A DNA stretch of 64,000 nt. It comes from an uncultured Gammaproteobacteria bacterium (GTDB lineage Bacteria > Pseudomonadota > Gammaproteobacteria > Steroidobacterales > Woeseiaceae). This document shows positions 53,496-62,780 of this stretch, in pieces; position 1 is the stretch's first letter, and each line of letters starts with the position of its first letter. A model generated the notes under the pieces. That model had not been told where the DNA came from. It was given only the letters and a program-made list of their open reading frames with translations, and ran no database searches. The position numbers were made by a program, and so were the translations under genes. The stretch lies in NCBI GenBank assembly GCA_937899415.1, contig CALBPI010000003.1, positions 1-64,000 of the forward strand, given 5' to 3'.

Positions 53496-54935
53496 GTGGC
53501 ACGCAGCATGACGGTGAATCCCAGCACACAGTACGTGATGACAATCAATGGAGAGGCGACGTTGTCGCCACAGACCATCGAAGTCGTCAATCCTGCGAAC
53601 GGCGCCGCGTTTGCAGAGGCGCCGGACTGTTCCTCGGCGCAATTAGATGCCGCGGTCGAGGCAGCGCGCGCGGCCTTCCCAGCTTGGCGCGATACGTCGA
53701 TTGACGAGCGCGCGGCTCTGCTCGTTCGGATGGGCGATGCGTTGGAAGAGCACGTCGATGAACTCACGGCGCTCTTCACCGCAGAGCAGGGTCGCCCGCT
53801 AGCTGCAGCGCGTATGGAGGTAAGCGGTGCTGCACAGTGGCTGAAAGCCGCTTCGCAGCTGCGTCCGTCGACGAAGGTAGCAGAGGACTCTGACGAGCAG
53901 TATGTTGAAACGCGCTATGTACCTCTGGGCGTCGTGTGCGCGATTGCGCCTTGGAATTTCCCCGTGACGTTGGCTGTCGTGAAGATCGCCCCGGCCTTGC
54001 TGGCGGGTAATACGATGGTGCTGAAACCTTCGCCGTATACACCGTTGTGCACGCTACGACTGGGTGAAATCTTTGCGCGCGTGCTGCCACCGGGTGTGCT
54101 GAATGTCGTGTCTGGGGGAGATGCGCTGGGCCCAATGATGACCGCACATCCCGGGTTCGCCAAGATTTCGTTTACTGGATCGACGGCAACGGGGAAACTC
54201 GTGATGGAGAACGCGGCCCGCGATCTCAAGAAGGTGACGCTTGAGCTTGGTGGCAATGATGCGGCGGTCGTGTTGCCTGATGTCGACGTAGACCAGGTGG
54301 CCCAGCAAATCTTCACTGGCGCTTTCTTCAACTCGGCACAGATCTGTGTTGCCACCAAACGTCTGTATGTCCATGAATCTGTATATGAGGCGCTTCGCGA
54401 CAGGCTGTTGGATATCGCCAAATCAACCGTCGTGGGTGATGGCAGCGAGCCCGGTACACATCTTGGGCCCATTCAGAATCGCCGCCAGTATGAGCGCGTC
54501 ATGGGCCTGCTCGATGATGCGCAAGATACTGGATTGGTGCTGTTGCAAGGCGCCAATGTGCCTTCAGGGGACGGCTACTTTGTACCGGTAACCATCGTCG
54601 ACAATCCGCCCGAGACTTCCCGAGTCGTGCGGGAGGAAGCATTCGGTCCGATTCTACCCATGCTGAAATTCACCGATATTGAAGACGTTCTCGACCGCGC
54701 CAACAACTCCGAGTACGGACTCGCCGGTGCCGTTTGGTCCGACGATACGGAAGCTGCCCTGGCGATCGCGCGTCGAATGGAAACCGGCACGGTCTGGATC
54801 AATCAGAACCTCAAGGTTCGCCCGGACACACCATTCGGTGGCCACAAGCAGTCAGGTGTCGGTGTCGAGTATGGCGTTGAGGGTCTGCTTGAATTCATGG
54901 CGCCGCAGTCAATTTTGGTCGCAAGACGCGGATAA
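53496..54935 (+). CDS. NAD(P)-dependent aldehyde dehydrogenase
   Basis: 479 aa from GTG 53496 behind AAAGGAG. Motifs: NFPVTLAVVKIAPALLAGNTMVLKPS, FTGSTATGK, general base glutamate in LELGGNDAAVV, nucleophile cysteine in FNSAQICVATKRLYV, and EAFGPILPMLKF. Normal family length. Oxidises an aldehyde to the acid, which the CoA-ligase or CoA-transferase could activate. The 13-nt leader AGGAGAACAGCCA recurs before the SDR gene at 57 kb. Confidence 0.94.
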   Translation: MARSMTVNPSTQYVMTINGEATLSPQTIEVVNPANGAAFAEAPDCSSAQLDAAVEAARAAFPAWRDTSIDERAALLVRMGDALEEHVDELTALFTAEQGRPLAAARMEVSGAAQWLKAASQLRPSTKVAEDSDEQYVETRYVPLGVVCAIAPWNFPVTLAVVKIAPALLAGNTMVLKPSPYTPLCTLRLGEIFARVLPPGVLNVVSGGDALGPMMTAHPGFAKISFTGSTATGKLVMENAARDLKKVTLELGGNDAAVVLPDVDVDQVAQQIFTGAFFNSAQICVATKRLYVHESVYEALRDRLLDIAKSTVVGDGSEPGTHLGPIQNRRQYERVMGLLDDAQDTGLVLLQGANVPSGDGYFVPVTIVDNPPETSRVVREEAFGPILPMLKFTDIEDVLDRANNSEYGLAGAVWSDDTEAALAIARRMETGTVWINQNLKVRPDTPFGGHKQSGVGVEYGVEGLLEFMAPQSILVARRG

Positions 54936-54972
54936 CTGCCCCGCGATTTCAATCCGCTACGGGAATTTGAGC

Positions 54973-56175
54973 ATGGCCTGGCGAACGCATCCCACCAAGG
55001 GGCCTCTGAATGGCGTGAAGATCATCGATGTGTCCACGGTGGTGTTCGGTCCGTTCGCGACCCAGATTTTCGGCGATCTGGGCGCCGACGTCATCAAGAT
55101 TGAGTACGGACGCGGCGACATCATGCGTCAGGCCGGCAAATCGCCGGTGGACGGGCTGGGTCCGATTTATCTCAATATCAATCGTAACAAACGCAGTCTC
55201 AAGCTCGACTTGAGCAAGGCGCAGGCAAAGTCTGCTCTCAATCGATTGATTGCTGATGCCGATGTATTTTTTCACAACGTCCGCGAAGCGGGTATCGCGC
55301 GACTAGGCTACGACTACGAGGCGGTCAGCGCGATTAAGTCGGACATTGTCTATGTACACTGCTGCGGCTTTGGCAAAGGCGGTGTCTACGAAGGGCGCCA
55401 GGCCTACGACGATCTTGTACAGGCGGCGTCGGGCGTCGCGGGGCTGATGCCTTTGTCGGACGGCTCGCCACCGCGATACTTGCCGACGCTTCTGATGGAC
55501 AAGACAGCGGCTCTCTATTCAGCCTATGCGACGATCGCGGCGCTCTACCATCGCGAACGCACGGGCGAAGGCCAATTTGTCGAAACGCCCATGTTTGAGG
55601 CGGGCGCGCATTTCAATATGGTCGAAAACCTCTACGGTCAAACTTTCGAGCCGCCTCTAGGCACTGTAGCGTACTCGCGATCGATCAACGCGCGTCGCAA
55701 GCCCTACAAGACCATCGATGGCTACGTTGCGATCCTGCCTTATCGCGACTCGGAATGGGAAGTGTTCTTTCGGCTCGGTGGTCGCGAAGGCGTGTTCCAG
55801 GACGAGCGTTTCAGCACCTACAGGAAGCGTACGGAACACATTGAGGCGCTCTATGCCATCATCGAAGAAGTTGCGCTAACCAAGACAACGGATGAGTGGC
55901 TGCGTGTGCTCGAGGCGGAGAACATCCCGGCGATGCGTTACAACCCCATGGGCGAGGTGATCGATGATCCGCACCTCAATGCCGTCGACTTCTTCCAGCT
56001 GCGAGATCACCCCGACGCGGGTCGCTACCATTCGATTCGACACCCCGTGCAATTCAGCAAGACGCCCGCTGAAACGCGCTTTGACGCGCGGTCGGTTGGC
56101 GCGGATACGTCGGATATTCTGTCGGAGCTTGGCTTCGACGACGACGAGATCGCCGCCATCACTGCTGAAGACTGA
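54973..56175 (+). CDS. class III CoA-transferase (CaiB/BaiF family)
   Basis: 400 aa from ATG 54973, 37 bp after the aldehyde dehydrogenase. N-terminal Rossmann-like part GVKIIDVSTVVFGPFATQIFGDLGADVIKIE, NRNKRSLKLDL, catalytic aspartate (about D146) in RQAYDDLVQAASGVAG, and the GGR and PxR-type segments of formyl-CoA/bile-acid CoA-transferases. Moves CoA between acyl groups without ATP. Together with the AMP-forming ligase it gives the island two ways to make CoA esters. Confidence 0.93.
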   Translation: MAWRTHPTKGPLNGVKIIDVSTVVFGPFATQIFGDLGADVIKIEYGRGDIMRQAGKSPVDGLGPIYLNINRNKRSLKLDLSKAQAKSALNRLIADADVFFHNVREAGIARLGYDYEAVSAIKSDIVYVHCCGFGKGGVYEGRQAYDDLVQAASGVAGLMPLSDGSPPRYLPTLLMDKTAALYSAYATIAALYHRERTGEGQFVETPMFEAGAHFNMVENLYGQTFEPPLGTVAYSRSINARRKPYKTIDGYVAILPYRDSEWEVFFRLGGREGVFQDERFSTYRKRTEHIEALYAIIEEVALTKTTDEWLRVLEAENIPAMRYNPMGEVIDDPHLNAVDFFQLRDHPDAGRYHSIRHPVQFSKTPAETRFDARSVGADTSDILSELGFDDDEIAAITAED

Positions 56176-56219
56176 CCTGCTCCAGGCATCGGGACGGCGA
56201 CGAGTCAAAGCGCCAAGTG

Positions 56220-56996
56220 TTACAGAAGCTGCCCGCCGTCCACTGGGAGGTCGACACCCGTTGTGAATGTCGCCTCGTCAGAAGCCAAAAAAACGATGGC
56301 GTTGGCAGGTTCGTCTGGGCGCCCGAGGCGATTCATCGGGTGGGCACTCGCGAATCCTTCAATAACCGCTTCTCGGGTAGACCCCTGCGCGATGCCGGCT
56401 GCGATGTAGCGCTCTACCATCTCCGTATGTATGGCGCCCGGCACGACACAGTTGACCCGCACGTCATAGCCTTGCTCCGCACAGTGCAAGGCAGCGGACT
56501 TTGACAGCATGCGAACACCGCCCTTTGAGGCGCAGTACGCCGCAAACGGTGCGCCACCCTTCACACCAAGTGTTGAGCCAACATTCACGATCGATGCGCC
56601 CGCTTGGTTCTTGATTGCGGCAAGTCCGTACTTGCAGCCCAGAAACACGCCATGCAGATTGATGGCGATCGTTTGCTGGAATGCCTCGAACGTCACGTCT
56701 TCAATGCTCCCGGGGACGCTGATACCGGCAGAGTTGACGATTGTGGTTAGCGTCTCGAACGCATTTCGGGCGGCGCCAATCGCGTGTTGCCAAGATGCCT
56801 CCATTGTGACGTCATGTTCCACGAACACAGTCTTGCGACCCAATTCATCGGCCAGGGCGCGACCGTTCTCTGTGTCACGGTCGGTAATGACAACATTCGC
56901 ACCCTCGGCGACAAACCGTCGGGCCGCCGCAGCGCCGATCCCGCTTGCGCCGCCGGTAATCAGAGCCGTCTTGTTGTCCAGTCTTCCTGCCGGCAT
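56220..56996 (-). CDS. short-chain dehydrogenase/reductase
   Basis: 258 aa from ATG 56996 with TAGGAG 9 bp upstream. Classical SDR: TGGASGIG cofactor loop, VITDRD (aspartate favours NAD), NSAGIS, catalytic serine in VNVGSTLG, YCASK, and DLPVDGGQ at the C-terminus. Likely a hydroxy/keto dehydrogenase of the island (3-alpha/7-alpha hydroxysteroid-type enzymes look like this). A 14-bp perfect palindrome lies 20 bp upstream of its start. Confidence 0.92.
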   Translation of the reverse strand: MPAGRLDNKTALITGGASGIGAAAARRFVAEGANVVITDRDTENGRALADELGRKTVFVEHDVTMEASWQHAIGAARNAFETLTTIVNSAGISVPGSIEDVTFEAFQQTIAINLHGVFLGCKYGLAAIKNQAGASIVNVGSTLGVKGGAPFAAYCASKGGVRMLSKSAALHCAEQGYDVRVNCVVPGAIHTEMVERYIAAGIAQGSTREAVIEGFASAHPMNRLGRPDEPANAIVFLASDEATFTTGVDLPVDGGQLL

Positions 56997-57016
56997 GGCT
57001 GTTCTCCTATATCTCA

Positions 57017-57030
57017 ACCCGTGCACGGGT
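57017..57030. promoter_or_regulatory. 14-bp palindrome in a divergent promoter region
   Basis: ACCCGTGCACGGGT is a perfect inverted repeat located 20 bp before the SDR ATG (minus strand) and 160 bp before the Rieske oxygenase start (plus strand). Its position suggests an operator controlling both divergent genes. No regulator gene is encoded in the island as seen here. Confidence 0.4.
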
Positions 57031-57190
57031 GCCGTCGCCCAAGATGTCGCCGATCACTAATCTACAATGCCTGGACGATGAAACGCGCCCTAGCAAAACA
57101 GGCAGGCGCTTTGGTATTGGTCGATTGAACCTGACCTTGTATCGTTGATTTGTAGTGACACGTTGGACGCAATTGGCCTGCGAGGCATCT

Positions 57191-58624
57191 ATGGAAGACC
57201 GAGAACCAGAGCAATCAAGGCAATCACGCTGCCCCGGAATGAGTTACTCGGATCTCCTCGATTTGGATTCCCGCGAGGTGCCGGCGTTTTTGCGCAAAGA
57301 GTCGCAGCGCGATATGGGCACGGCGCCCCTATCAACTGAGCGCTACACCTCGCCTGACTTCATGGCCCTCGAAAACGAGAAGATGTGGCCGAATGTTTGG
57401 CAATTTGCGGCCCGCGAAGAGGACTTTCTCAATCCAGGTGACCATGTCGTCTACGAGAATGCCGGGCGATCCTATGTTCTGGTTCGGCAGGATGACGGCG
57501 ATATTCGCGCCTTTCACAACGTCTGTCTTCACCGGGGACGAAAGCTGCGTACCAAGTCGGGTTTTGCGAAGGAACTGAAGTGCCCGTTTCACGGTTTTTC
57601 CTGGCGCAATGACGGCACGCTTAAGCATATTCCATGTCAGTGGGACTTCGAGCATCTGGATCACGATGCAATGGCATTGCCGCAGCTGCGCGTGGAGCGC
57701 TGGCAGGGTTTCGTGATGGTGTCTGAGAACACGGATATTGCATCGTTTTCTGAATGGGCTGGAGACGCCCTCGCACACTTCGAGCGTTGGCGATTGGACG
57801 AGTGCTATACCGTTGCTTGGATTGGTCGCGTCATTCCTGCGAACTGGAAGGCTACGGCCGAGGCCTTTATGGAGGCGTGGCATACGGTGGCGACCCACCC
57901 ACAGATTATGGGTTTCACGGGTGACGCCAATACACGTTACGACCTGTATGGCGATCACGTAAATCGCGCCATCACACCGTCTGCGGTGCTGTCACCACAC
58001 ATTGCCGATAAACACGATCAACAGTACATCTTGGACACACTGCAAGCATTCGCAACGCAAGGTGATGATGATGGCGGTCCGCGCCGCAAACCCGGCGCCC
58101 GATTCAGTGACGCAGACTCCCAGTCGCAAACGCAAGATGACGGTGATCCAGTTATGGCACGAAAGGTCACGGCTGAGGCCAACCGTCAGATGTTTGGCGA
58201 GCAATCGGGAAACGACTTCTCGACAGTCTCGGACAGCGAGATGACAGACAATTTCACCTACAACATCTTTCCAAATTTTGCGCCCTGGGGCGGATTTATT
58301 CCTAACATTGTCTACCGGTGGCGTCCGCATCGGGACCCGGATCATTGCTTGATGGAAGTGCGCATATTGATGCGCGGCAAGCCCGGGGAGCCCAAGCCGA
58401 AAGCGCCACCGATGCACCTCATTGGCGAAGACAAGCCCTTCGCGTCAGCGAGCCATCTGATCGGCGCAGGCCTTGCGACTGTGTTCGATCAGGACATGGC
58501 GAATCTGCCATACGTGCAGGAAGGCATGAAAGCGTCTGCGAACCGGAAACTCGAGCTTGGCCAATACCAGGAAAGCCGGATTCGCCATTTCCACGAGACG
58601 CTCGACAAGTATCTTCAGTCCTGA
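57191..58624 (+). CDS. Rieske-type ring-hydroxylating oxygenase, alpha subunit
   Basis: 477 aa from ATG 57191 (GCGAGG upstream; GTG 57155 and ATG 57239 are alternatives). Rieske centre: CLHRGRKL (C112, H114) and CPFHGF (C131, H134). Mononuclear iron motif: NWKATAEAFMEAWHTVATHPQ (two histidines) with a later acidic ligand. A region after about 270 is rich in polar residues. No beta subunit, ferredoxin or reductase gene is present in the window. Relatives include carnitine/choline-type, vanillate-type and KshA-like oxygenases; hydroxylation of a cyclic substrate is inferred. Confidence 0.92.
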   Translation: MEDREPEQSRQSRCPGMSYSDLLDLDSREVPAFLRKESQRDMGTAPLSTERYTSPDFMALENEKMWPNVWQFAAREEDFLNPGDHVVYENAGRSYVLVRQDDGDIRAFHNVCLHRGRKLRTKSGFAKELKCPFHGFSWRNDGTLKHIPCQWDFEHLDHDAMALPQLRVERWQGFVMVSENTDIASFSEWAGDALAHFERWRLDECYTVAWIGRVIPANWKATAEAFMEAWHTVATHPQIMGFTGDANTRYDLYGDHVNRAITPSAVLSPHIADKHDQQYILDTLQAFATQGDDDGGPRRKPGARFSDADSQSQTQDDGDPVMARKVTAEANRQMFGEQSGNDFSTVSDSEMTDNFTYNIFPNFAPWGGFIPNIVYRWRPHRDPDHCLMEVRILMRGKPGEPKPKAPPMHLIGEDKPFASASHLIGAGLATVFDQDMANLPYVQEGMKASANRKLELGQYQESRIRHFHETLDKYLQS

Positions 58625-58665
58625 CGCGCGGTTTCGGTTGGCGTGTAAACCAGAAAGGCTTGACG

Positions 58666-59796
58666 ATGATTGCCATTGAGCCCGTTAAAGTGCCGAAGTG
58701 GGGTCTCTCCATGGAGGAAGGTGAGATTGTCCAGTGGCATGTGGCCGAGGGTGATCGGGTCGCGGAAGGCGATGAACTCGTCGATATTGAAACCACCAAA
58801 ATCACGAATGTCTGTGAAGCACACACGGGTGGGTTGATCCGTCGACTGGTAGCGAAACCCGGTCAGACGCTGCCAGTCGGTGCGTTAATCGCCGTCATGG
58901 CCGAGGCGGACGTTTCGGATGCCGATATCGAGGCCTACGTTGCCGAGTTCGAGTCTCACTTCGACCCCGATGAGACCGCTGATACGGGACTGGTGCTGTC
59001 CACCGTCGATATTGCCGGCGGGCGATCACTGCGGGTTGGCACGGCCGGTCTGTCGAATGACGCGATGCCCATGGTGATGCTGCATGGATTCGGCGGTGAC
59101 CTTCAAAACTGGTCGCTGGTACAGGAGATCATTGCCCAATCGCACCCGACCTATGCAATCGAGTTGCCGGGACATGGACAGTCCACGAAGGACGTGGGCG
59201 AGGGTACGCTTACGAGTCTCGCCGAAGGCGTTGCACAGGCTGTCGACGCGCTTGATCTGGATCGCATTATTCTCGTAGGCCACTCGCTGGGCGGTGCGGT
59301 GGCGCTTGCCGCGGCGTCAATCGATTCCAATCGCGTTGCCGGACTGGGGCTCGTGTGCCCCGCGGCCATGCCGGGTGGCGAGATCAACCAAAGCTATCTG
59401 GACACGTTCGTCGAGGCCCGACGTGCCCGAGATCTGCGCGCGGCGGTGTCGCTGCTTTTCGGGAATCCCGATCTTGCGACGCGCGAGATGCTGGATGAAT
59501 TGATCAAAATGAAACGTCTCGACGGTGCGAAGGAAGCGCTCGTCGCGATTAAGGATGGGTTGTTGAGCGCTGCCGATGCTGAGGCCACCGCAATGTCTGA
59601 GGCGCTGGCGACTCTGAGTTGCCCAACTGCGCTAATAGCGAGCAAAGCAGATCAGATTGTTGGTGTTCCCGACGAGTCTGCCTTCCCTCCGCACACCGAG
59701 ACACTGTGGGTCGATAACGTCGGCCACATGCCGCACGTTGAGGCGCCAGATGCGGTCGCGGGCGCGTTGGTCGCACTGCTGCGCAGGATGAACTGA
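58666..59796 (+). CDS. lipoyl domain fused to alpha/beta hydrolase (AcoC-like)
   Basis: 376 aa from ATG 58666. Residues 1-80: biotinyl/lipoyl domain with acceptor K45 in VDIETTKITN. Residues about 125-376: alpha/beta hydrolase with HGFGGDLQNW, nucleophile GHSLGG, acid in ASKADQIVG, base in NVGHMPHVE. The same arrangement occurs in acetoin dehydrogenase E2 (AcoC), but no E1 or E3 genes are near and no 2-oxoacid dehydrogenase core follows. It may carry an acyl group as a lipoyl thioester released by its own hydrolase (inference). 41 bp after the Rieske gene. Confidence 0.9.
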   Translation: MIAIEPVKVPKWGLSMEEGEIVQWHVAEGDRVAEGDELVDIETTKITNVCEAHTGGLIRRLVAKPGQTLPVGALIAVMAEADVSDADIEAYVAEFESHFDPDETADTGLVLSTVDIAGGRSLRVGTAGLSNDAMPMVMLHGFGGDLQNWSLVQEIIAQSHPTYAIELPGHGQSTKDVGEGTLTSLAEGVAQAVDALDLDRIILVGHSLGGAVALAAASIDSNRVAGLGLVCPAAMPGGEINQSYLDTFVEARRARDLRAAVSLLFGNPDLATREMLDELIKMKRLDGAKEALVAIKDGLLSAADAEATAMSEALATLSCPTALIASKADQIVGVPDESAFPPHTETLWVDNVGHMPHVEAPDAVAGALVALLRRMN

Positions 59797-59897
59797 CGCA
59801 AGGGCCGCGACGCGGTTCCTACTGATTGTTTCGCGAGGTGCACAAGCGGGCGCTAGCGGCCACACTTACGGCGATCCTATTGATCGAGGAATGCACA

Positions 59898-60659
59898 ATG
59901 GAACTCAGACTCAAGGGTAGTCGTGTCTTGATCGCAGGGGCGAGCAGGGGCATTGGCCTTGCCTCGGCAAAAGCATTCGCGGCGGAAGGCTGTGATGTCG
60001 CGATCTGTGCGCGCGGCCAGTCAGGCGTGGATGACGCTGTAGAAGCGCTGACGTCTATGGGCGTGCGGGCCATTGGTGATTCGGTCGACTTGTCGGATGC
60101 GCAAGCCTATCGCGAGTGGATTGTGGGTGCTGCGAATACACTGGGAGGCTGCGACGTTTTTATCCCCATGGCTTCGGCAGGCGGTGGTGCCGCCAGCGAA
60201 GAGACGTGGCAGGCCGCCTTCAACGTCGACTTGATGTCAGTGTTTCGCGGTATTGATACGGCGGTACCGTTTCTCGAGAAGTCTGATTCCGGCGCGATCG
60301 TCGCCGTATCCACGACTGCCGCAGTCGAGGATTTCGCGGGCCCGCAACCCTACAATGCGATGAAGGCGGCAGTGATCAACTATATGTCAGCGATGTCGCA
60401 GGCGTTGGCACCGAAGGGAATTCGCGTCAATACGATCTCGCCGGGCCCCATCTATGTAGAGGGTGGCGCGTGGAACTGGGTGAAAGACAATATCCCGGAC
60501 TTCTATAAGGCGACGCTTGCGGGCATGCCCATGGGTCGCTTCGGCAATGCCGAGGAAGTGGCCAACGCCATTGTGTTCGCAGCGTCCTCAGCCGTGCCAT
60601 TCATGACTGGCACGAATATTGTTGTCGATGGTGGTTTCACAAAGCGCGTTCAGTACTAA
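59898..60659 (+). CDS. short-chain dehydrogenase/reductase
   Basis: 253 aa from ATG 59898. AGASRGIG cofactor loop, CARGQ after strand 2 (arginine suggests NADP), IPMASAGG in place of NAG, catalytic serine in AVSTTAA, YNAMK, and ISPGPIYVEGGAW, FMTGTNIVVDGGF. Normal length. Second of three SDRs in the island, followed 12 bp later by the ThuA-like gene, so likely in the same transcript. Confidence 0.92.
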   Translation: MELRLKGSRVLIAGASRGIGLASAKAFAAEGCDVAICARGQSGVDDAVEALTSMGVRAIGDSVDLSDAQAYREWIVGAANTLGGCDVFIPMASAGGGAASEETWQAAFNVDLMSVFRGIDTAVPFLEKSDSGAIVAVSTTAAVEDFAGPQPYNAMKAAVINYMSAMSQALAPKGIRVNTISPGPIYVEGGAWNWVKDNIPDFYKATLAGMPMGRFGNAEEVANAIVFAASSAVPFMTGTNIVVDGGFTKRVQY

Positions 60660-60671
60660 CGGCACGCTGAC

Positions 60672-61484
60672 ATGAACGATCCGTCAAAAAAGCGGATTGA
60701 CGCAGTTTTTGTTGTTGGCGGCGCCTGGCATGACTTTGACTTCGCGCGCCTGGAGATTCTCAAGCTGCTGGCGGAGGACGAGCGCATCCGGGCGCGTGTC
60801 TTCGAGGACTACGACAGCGCGCGCGTCGCTCTCGAAGACGCCGACTTTTTGATCACCTATACCTGCAATGTTCTGGCCTCCGTCGAAACGCAGGAAGCGC
60901 TTCGGGCATTCGTTGTTGGCGGCAAGCGTTGGTACGCCCTGCATGGCACCAACTCAGTTCTGCGTTTTCTATCGCCCGAGGGTGGTGATTATGGAGACCT
61001 GTTGGTCGATGCGCCGCGCTGGGCACCTTTATTGATGGAAACGCTGGGCAGCCAATTTGTTGCGCATCCGCCCATCGCGCCTTACAGGGTCAACGTCGTG
61101 CAGCCGGAGCACCCGATGCTCGAGGGGGTCACGCCATTTGACACCAGCGACGAACTCTACTTGCTGGAAACCTACGGCGAGCTCGACGTGCTGCTCGATT
61201 GTGAGTTTGAAGGTGAGGCAACCGGGTTTGTGGAGAAAGACTGGCAAAAGGCGAGGCACCCAGTCATGTATTTCAAGCCGCATGGCGAAGGCGCGGTACT
61301 CTACCTGACACTCGGCCACTGCCGTGGTCACTACGATATGCCCGGCGTCGCTGATTACTATCCTGAGATCGAGCGTTGCGCCTGGGAATTGCCCGTGTTT
61401 TACACCCTGCTGCGCAGAGGGATCGACTGGGCGAAAGCGCCGACACTCATGGAGGCGCCCCCAGACAGTAACACTGTCGTTTGA
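60672..61484 (+). CDS. ThuA-like protein
   Basis: 270 aa. Class I glutamine-amidotransferase-like (flavodoxin-like) fold typical of ThuA: AVFVVGGAWHDFDFARLEIL, FLITYTCNV, FVVGGKRWYALHG, LYLLETYGELDVLL, PVMYFKPHGEGAVLYLTLGHCRGHYD. ThuA-like proteins are mostly found with sugar or secondary-metabolite degradation, but their chemistry is poorly defined. Here it sits between two SDRs with overlapping or close starts, which ties it to the same oxidative pathway. Confidence 0.85.
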   Translation: MNDPSKKRIDAVFVVGGAWHDFDFARLEILKLLAEDERIRARVFEDYDSARVALEDADFLITYTCNVLASVETQEALRAFVVGGKRWYALHGTNSVLRFLSPEGGDYGDLLVDAPRWAPLLMETLGSQFVAHPPIAPYRVNVVQPEHPMLEGVTPFDTSDELYLLETYGELDVLLDCEFEGEATGFVEKDWQKARHPVMYFKPHGEGAVLYLTLGHCRGHYDMPGVADYYPEIERCAWELPVFYTLLRRGIDWAKAPTLMEAPPDSNTVV

Positions 61485-61495
61485 GGATTCCGCAG

Positions 61496-62305
61496 GTGTC
61501 AGACCAAAAATCGCTCGTGGTCCTCGTTATCGGTGCGTCGACCGGCATCGGCCGCGCAACCGCAAGCCTGCTGGCACAAAAGGGCCACCGCGTTTTTGCC
61601 ACCAGCCGCGACGCATCGCGCATCGATCTTCATGGGGTCGAGGCCCTGTCGCTGGATGTATTTGACGAAGCGTCTATCGACAGGTCGGTTGCGCATGTCA
61701 TTGACCGGGCGGGAAGACTTGATGCGCTCGTCTACAGCGCCGGCTTTTACGTCACTGGCGCGGTAGAGGAGTCATCGTTAGACGATGTGCTGGACCAAAT
61801 GCACGCATACTTTTTTGGCGCGGTACGCGCGGCACGGTCTGTCTTGCCGCATATGCGGGCCAATTCGTTCGGTCGTCTAACGTTCATGAGTTCTACAGCG
61901 GGCACAGTTGCGATACCGTTCCACGCGGCGTATTCCGCCAGTAAGGGTGCGTTGGGCCGCTGGGCGGAAGCACTCGCTTATGAAGTCGAGCCGTTCAACA
62001 TTCGCGCGTCTTACATTGAGGCTGGACCCATCAAAACAAACGCACCGAACGCGATGCGTGCGACGTCACAACCCCTTGATGACTACGAGTCGCGTCGCGC
62101 AAACGCGGTTTCCGGCTTCAAGACATCAATCAATGGTGGCTTGCCAGCGGAACGGATCGCCACTGCGATCGCGCATGCTATTGAAAGCCCGCGCCCTCGG
62201 GTGCGGTATCGAGTAGGTGCGGCCGGCCGGATATTCCCATGGGTGCAGGCGTTGCTCGGCGAGCGACTATTCCGAGCCGTCATTCGGAAGTCGTTTCAGC
62301 TTTAG
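61496..62305 (+). CDS. short-chain dehydrogenase/reductase
   Basis: 269 aa from GTG 61496; TTG 61481, overlapping the previous stop as TTGA, is an alternative. IGASTGIG cofactor loop, ATSRDASR (arginine suggests NADP), LVYSAGF (serine where NAG has asparagine), catalytic MSSTAG, YSASKGALGRW, IEAGPIKTNAP. This subgroup resembles retinol/steroid dehydrogenase-like SDRs with a C-terminal hydrophobic tail (IFPWVQALLGERLFRAVIRKSF). Last gene of the rightward run, convergent with the epoxide-hydrolase-type gene. Confidence 0.9.
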   Translation: MSDQKSLVVLVIGASTGIGRATASLLAQKGHRVFATSRDASRIDLHGVEALSLDVFDEASIDRSVAHVIDRAGRLDALVYSAGFYVTGAVEESSLDDVLDQMHAYFFGAVRAARSVLPHMRANSFGRLTFMSSTAGTVAIPFHAAYSASKGALGRWAEALAYEVEPFNIRASYIEAGPIKTNAPNAMRATSQPLDDYESRRANAVSGFKTSINGGLPAERIATAIAHAIESPRPRVRYRVGAAGRIFPWVQALLGERLFRAVIRKSFQL

Positions 62306-62402
62306 TGCGCCTGCCCATCGTGAGCCGATAAGTCTGGTGAACGATAGGGGCTGGCGTCGGGTGCCGCCACGCTGGAACAAGCGAGAACCGCCTAGCAACG
62401 TG

Positions 62403-62780
62403 TCAAGATGCCATTTGCGACTCAAACTCGGCGAAGTCGAAATAGTCGCGCCACTGCTTGAGTTTTCCGTTGCCGTCAAACTCGAAAGTACCCATGACCC
62501 GTATGGTGACTGACTTGCCGTTTGCCAGGCGAAAACGGTCCGTACGTTCTGTCAGAACGGCGCCATGGTTCGATTCAGCAATGTGGTGCATTTCCCATTC
62601 GACATGTTCAGCGCCGGTTAGCAAGGGCATGGCGAAAGCGCGCAGCGCCTCGGCACCTATGATCGGCGCCATCGGAATATTGTGATAGAAGATGTCGTTC
62701 GCGACGGCGCGAATGATGGCATCGATATCGCAGCGCTCCCAGGCCGAAATAAAGGCCTCTGTGCGTTGAATGTTATTCAC
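62403..62780 (-). CDS. limonene-1,2-epoxide hydrolase family protein
   Basis: 125 aa from GTG 62780, overlapping the P450 end by 8 nt; the frame continues upstream inside the P450 but without family-like sequence. The NTF2-like fold of limonene-epoxide hydrolase is clear: AFISAWERCDIDAIIRAV, FYHNIPMAPIIG, LTERTDRF, VMGTFEFDGNGKLKQWRDYFD. The tyrosine, asparagine, arginine and two aspartates of the LEH active site are all present at the expected motifs, so epoxide hydrolysis is likely. Coupling to a P450 suggests oxidation to an epoxide followed by opening to a diol. Confidence 0.88.
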   Translation of the reverse strand: MNNIQRTEAFISAWERCDIDAIIRAVANDIFYHNIPMAPIIGAEALRAFAMPLLTGAEHVEWEMHHIAESNHGAVLTERTDRFRLANGKSVTIRVMGTFEFDGNGKLKQWRDYFDFAEFESQMAS

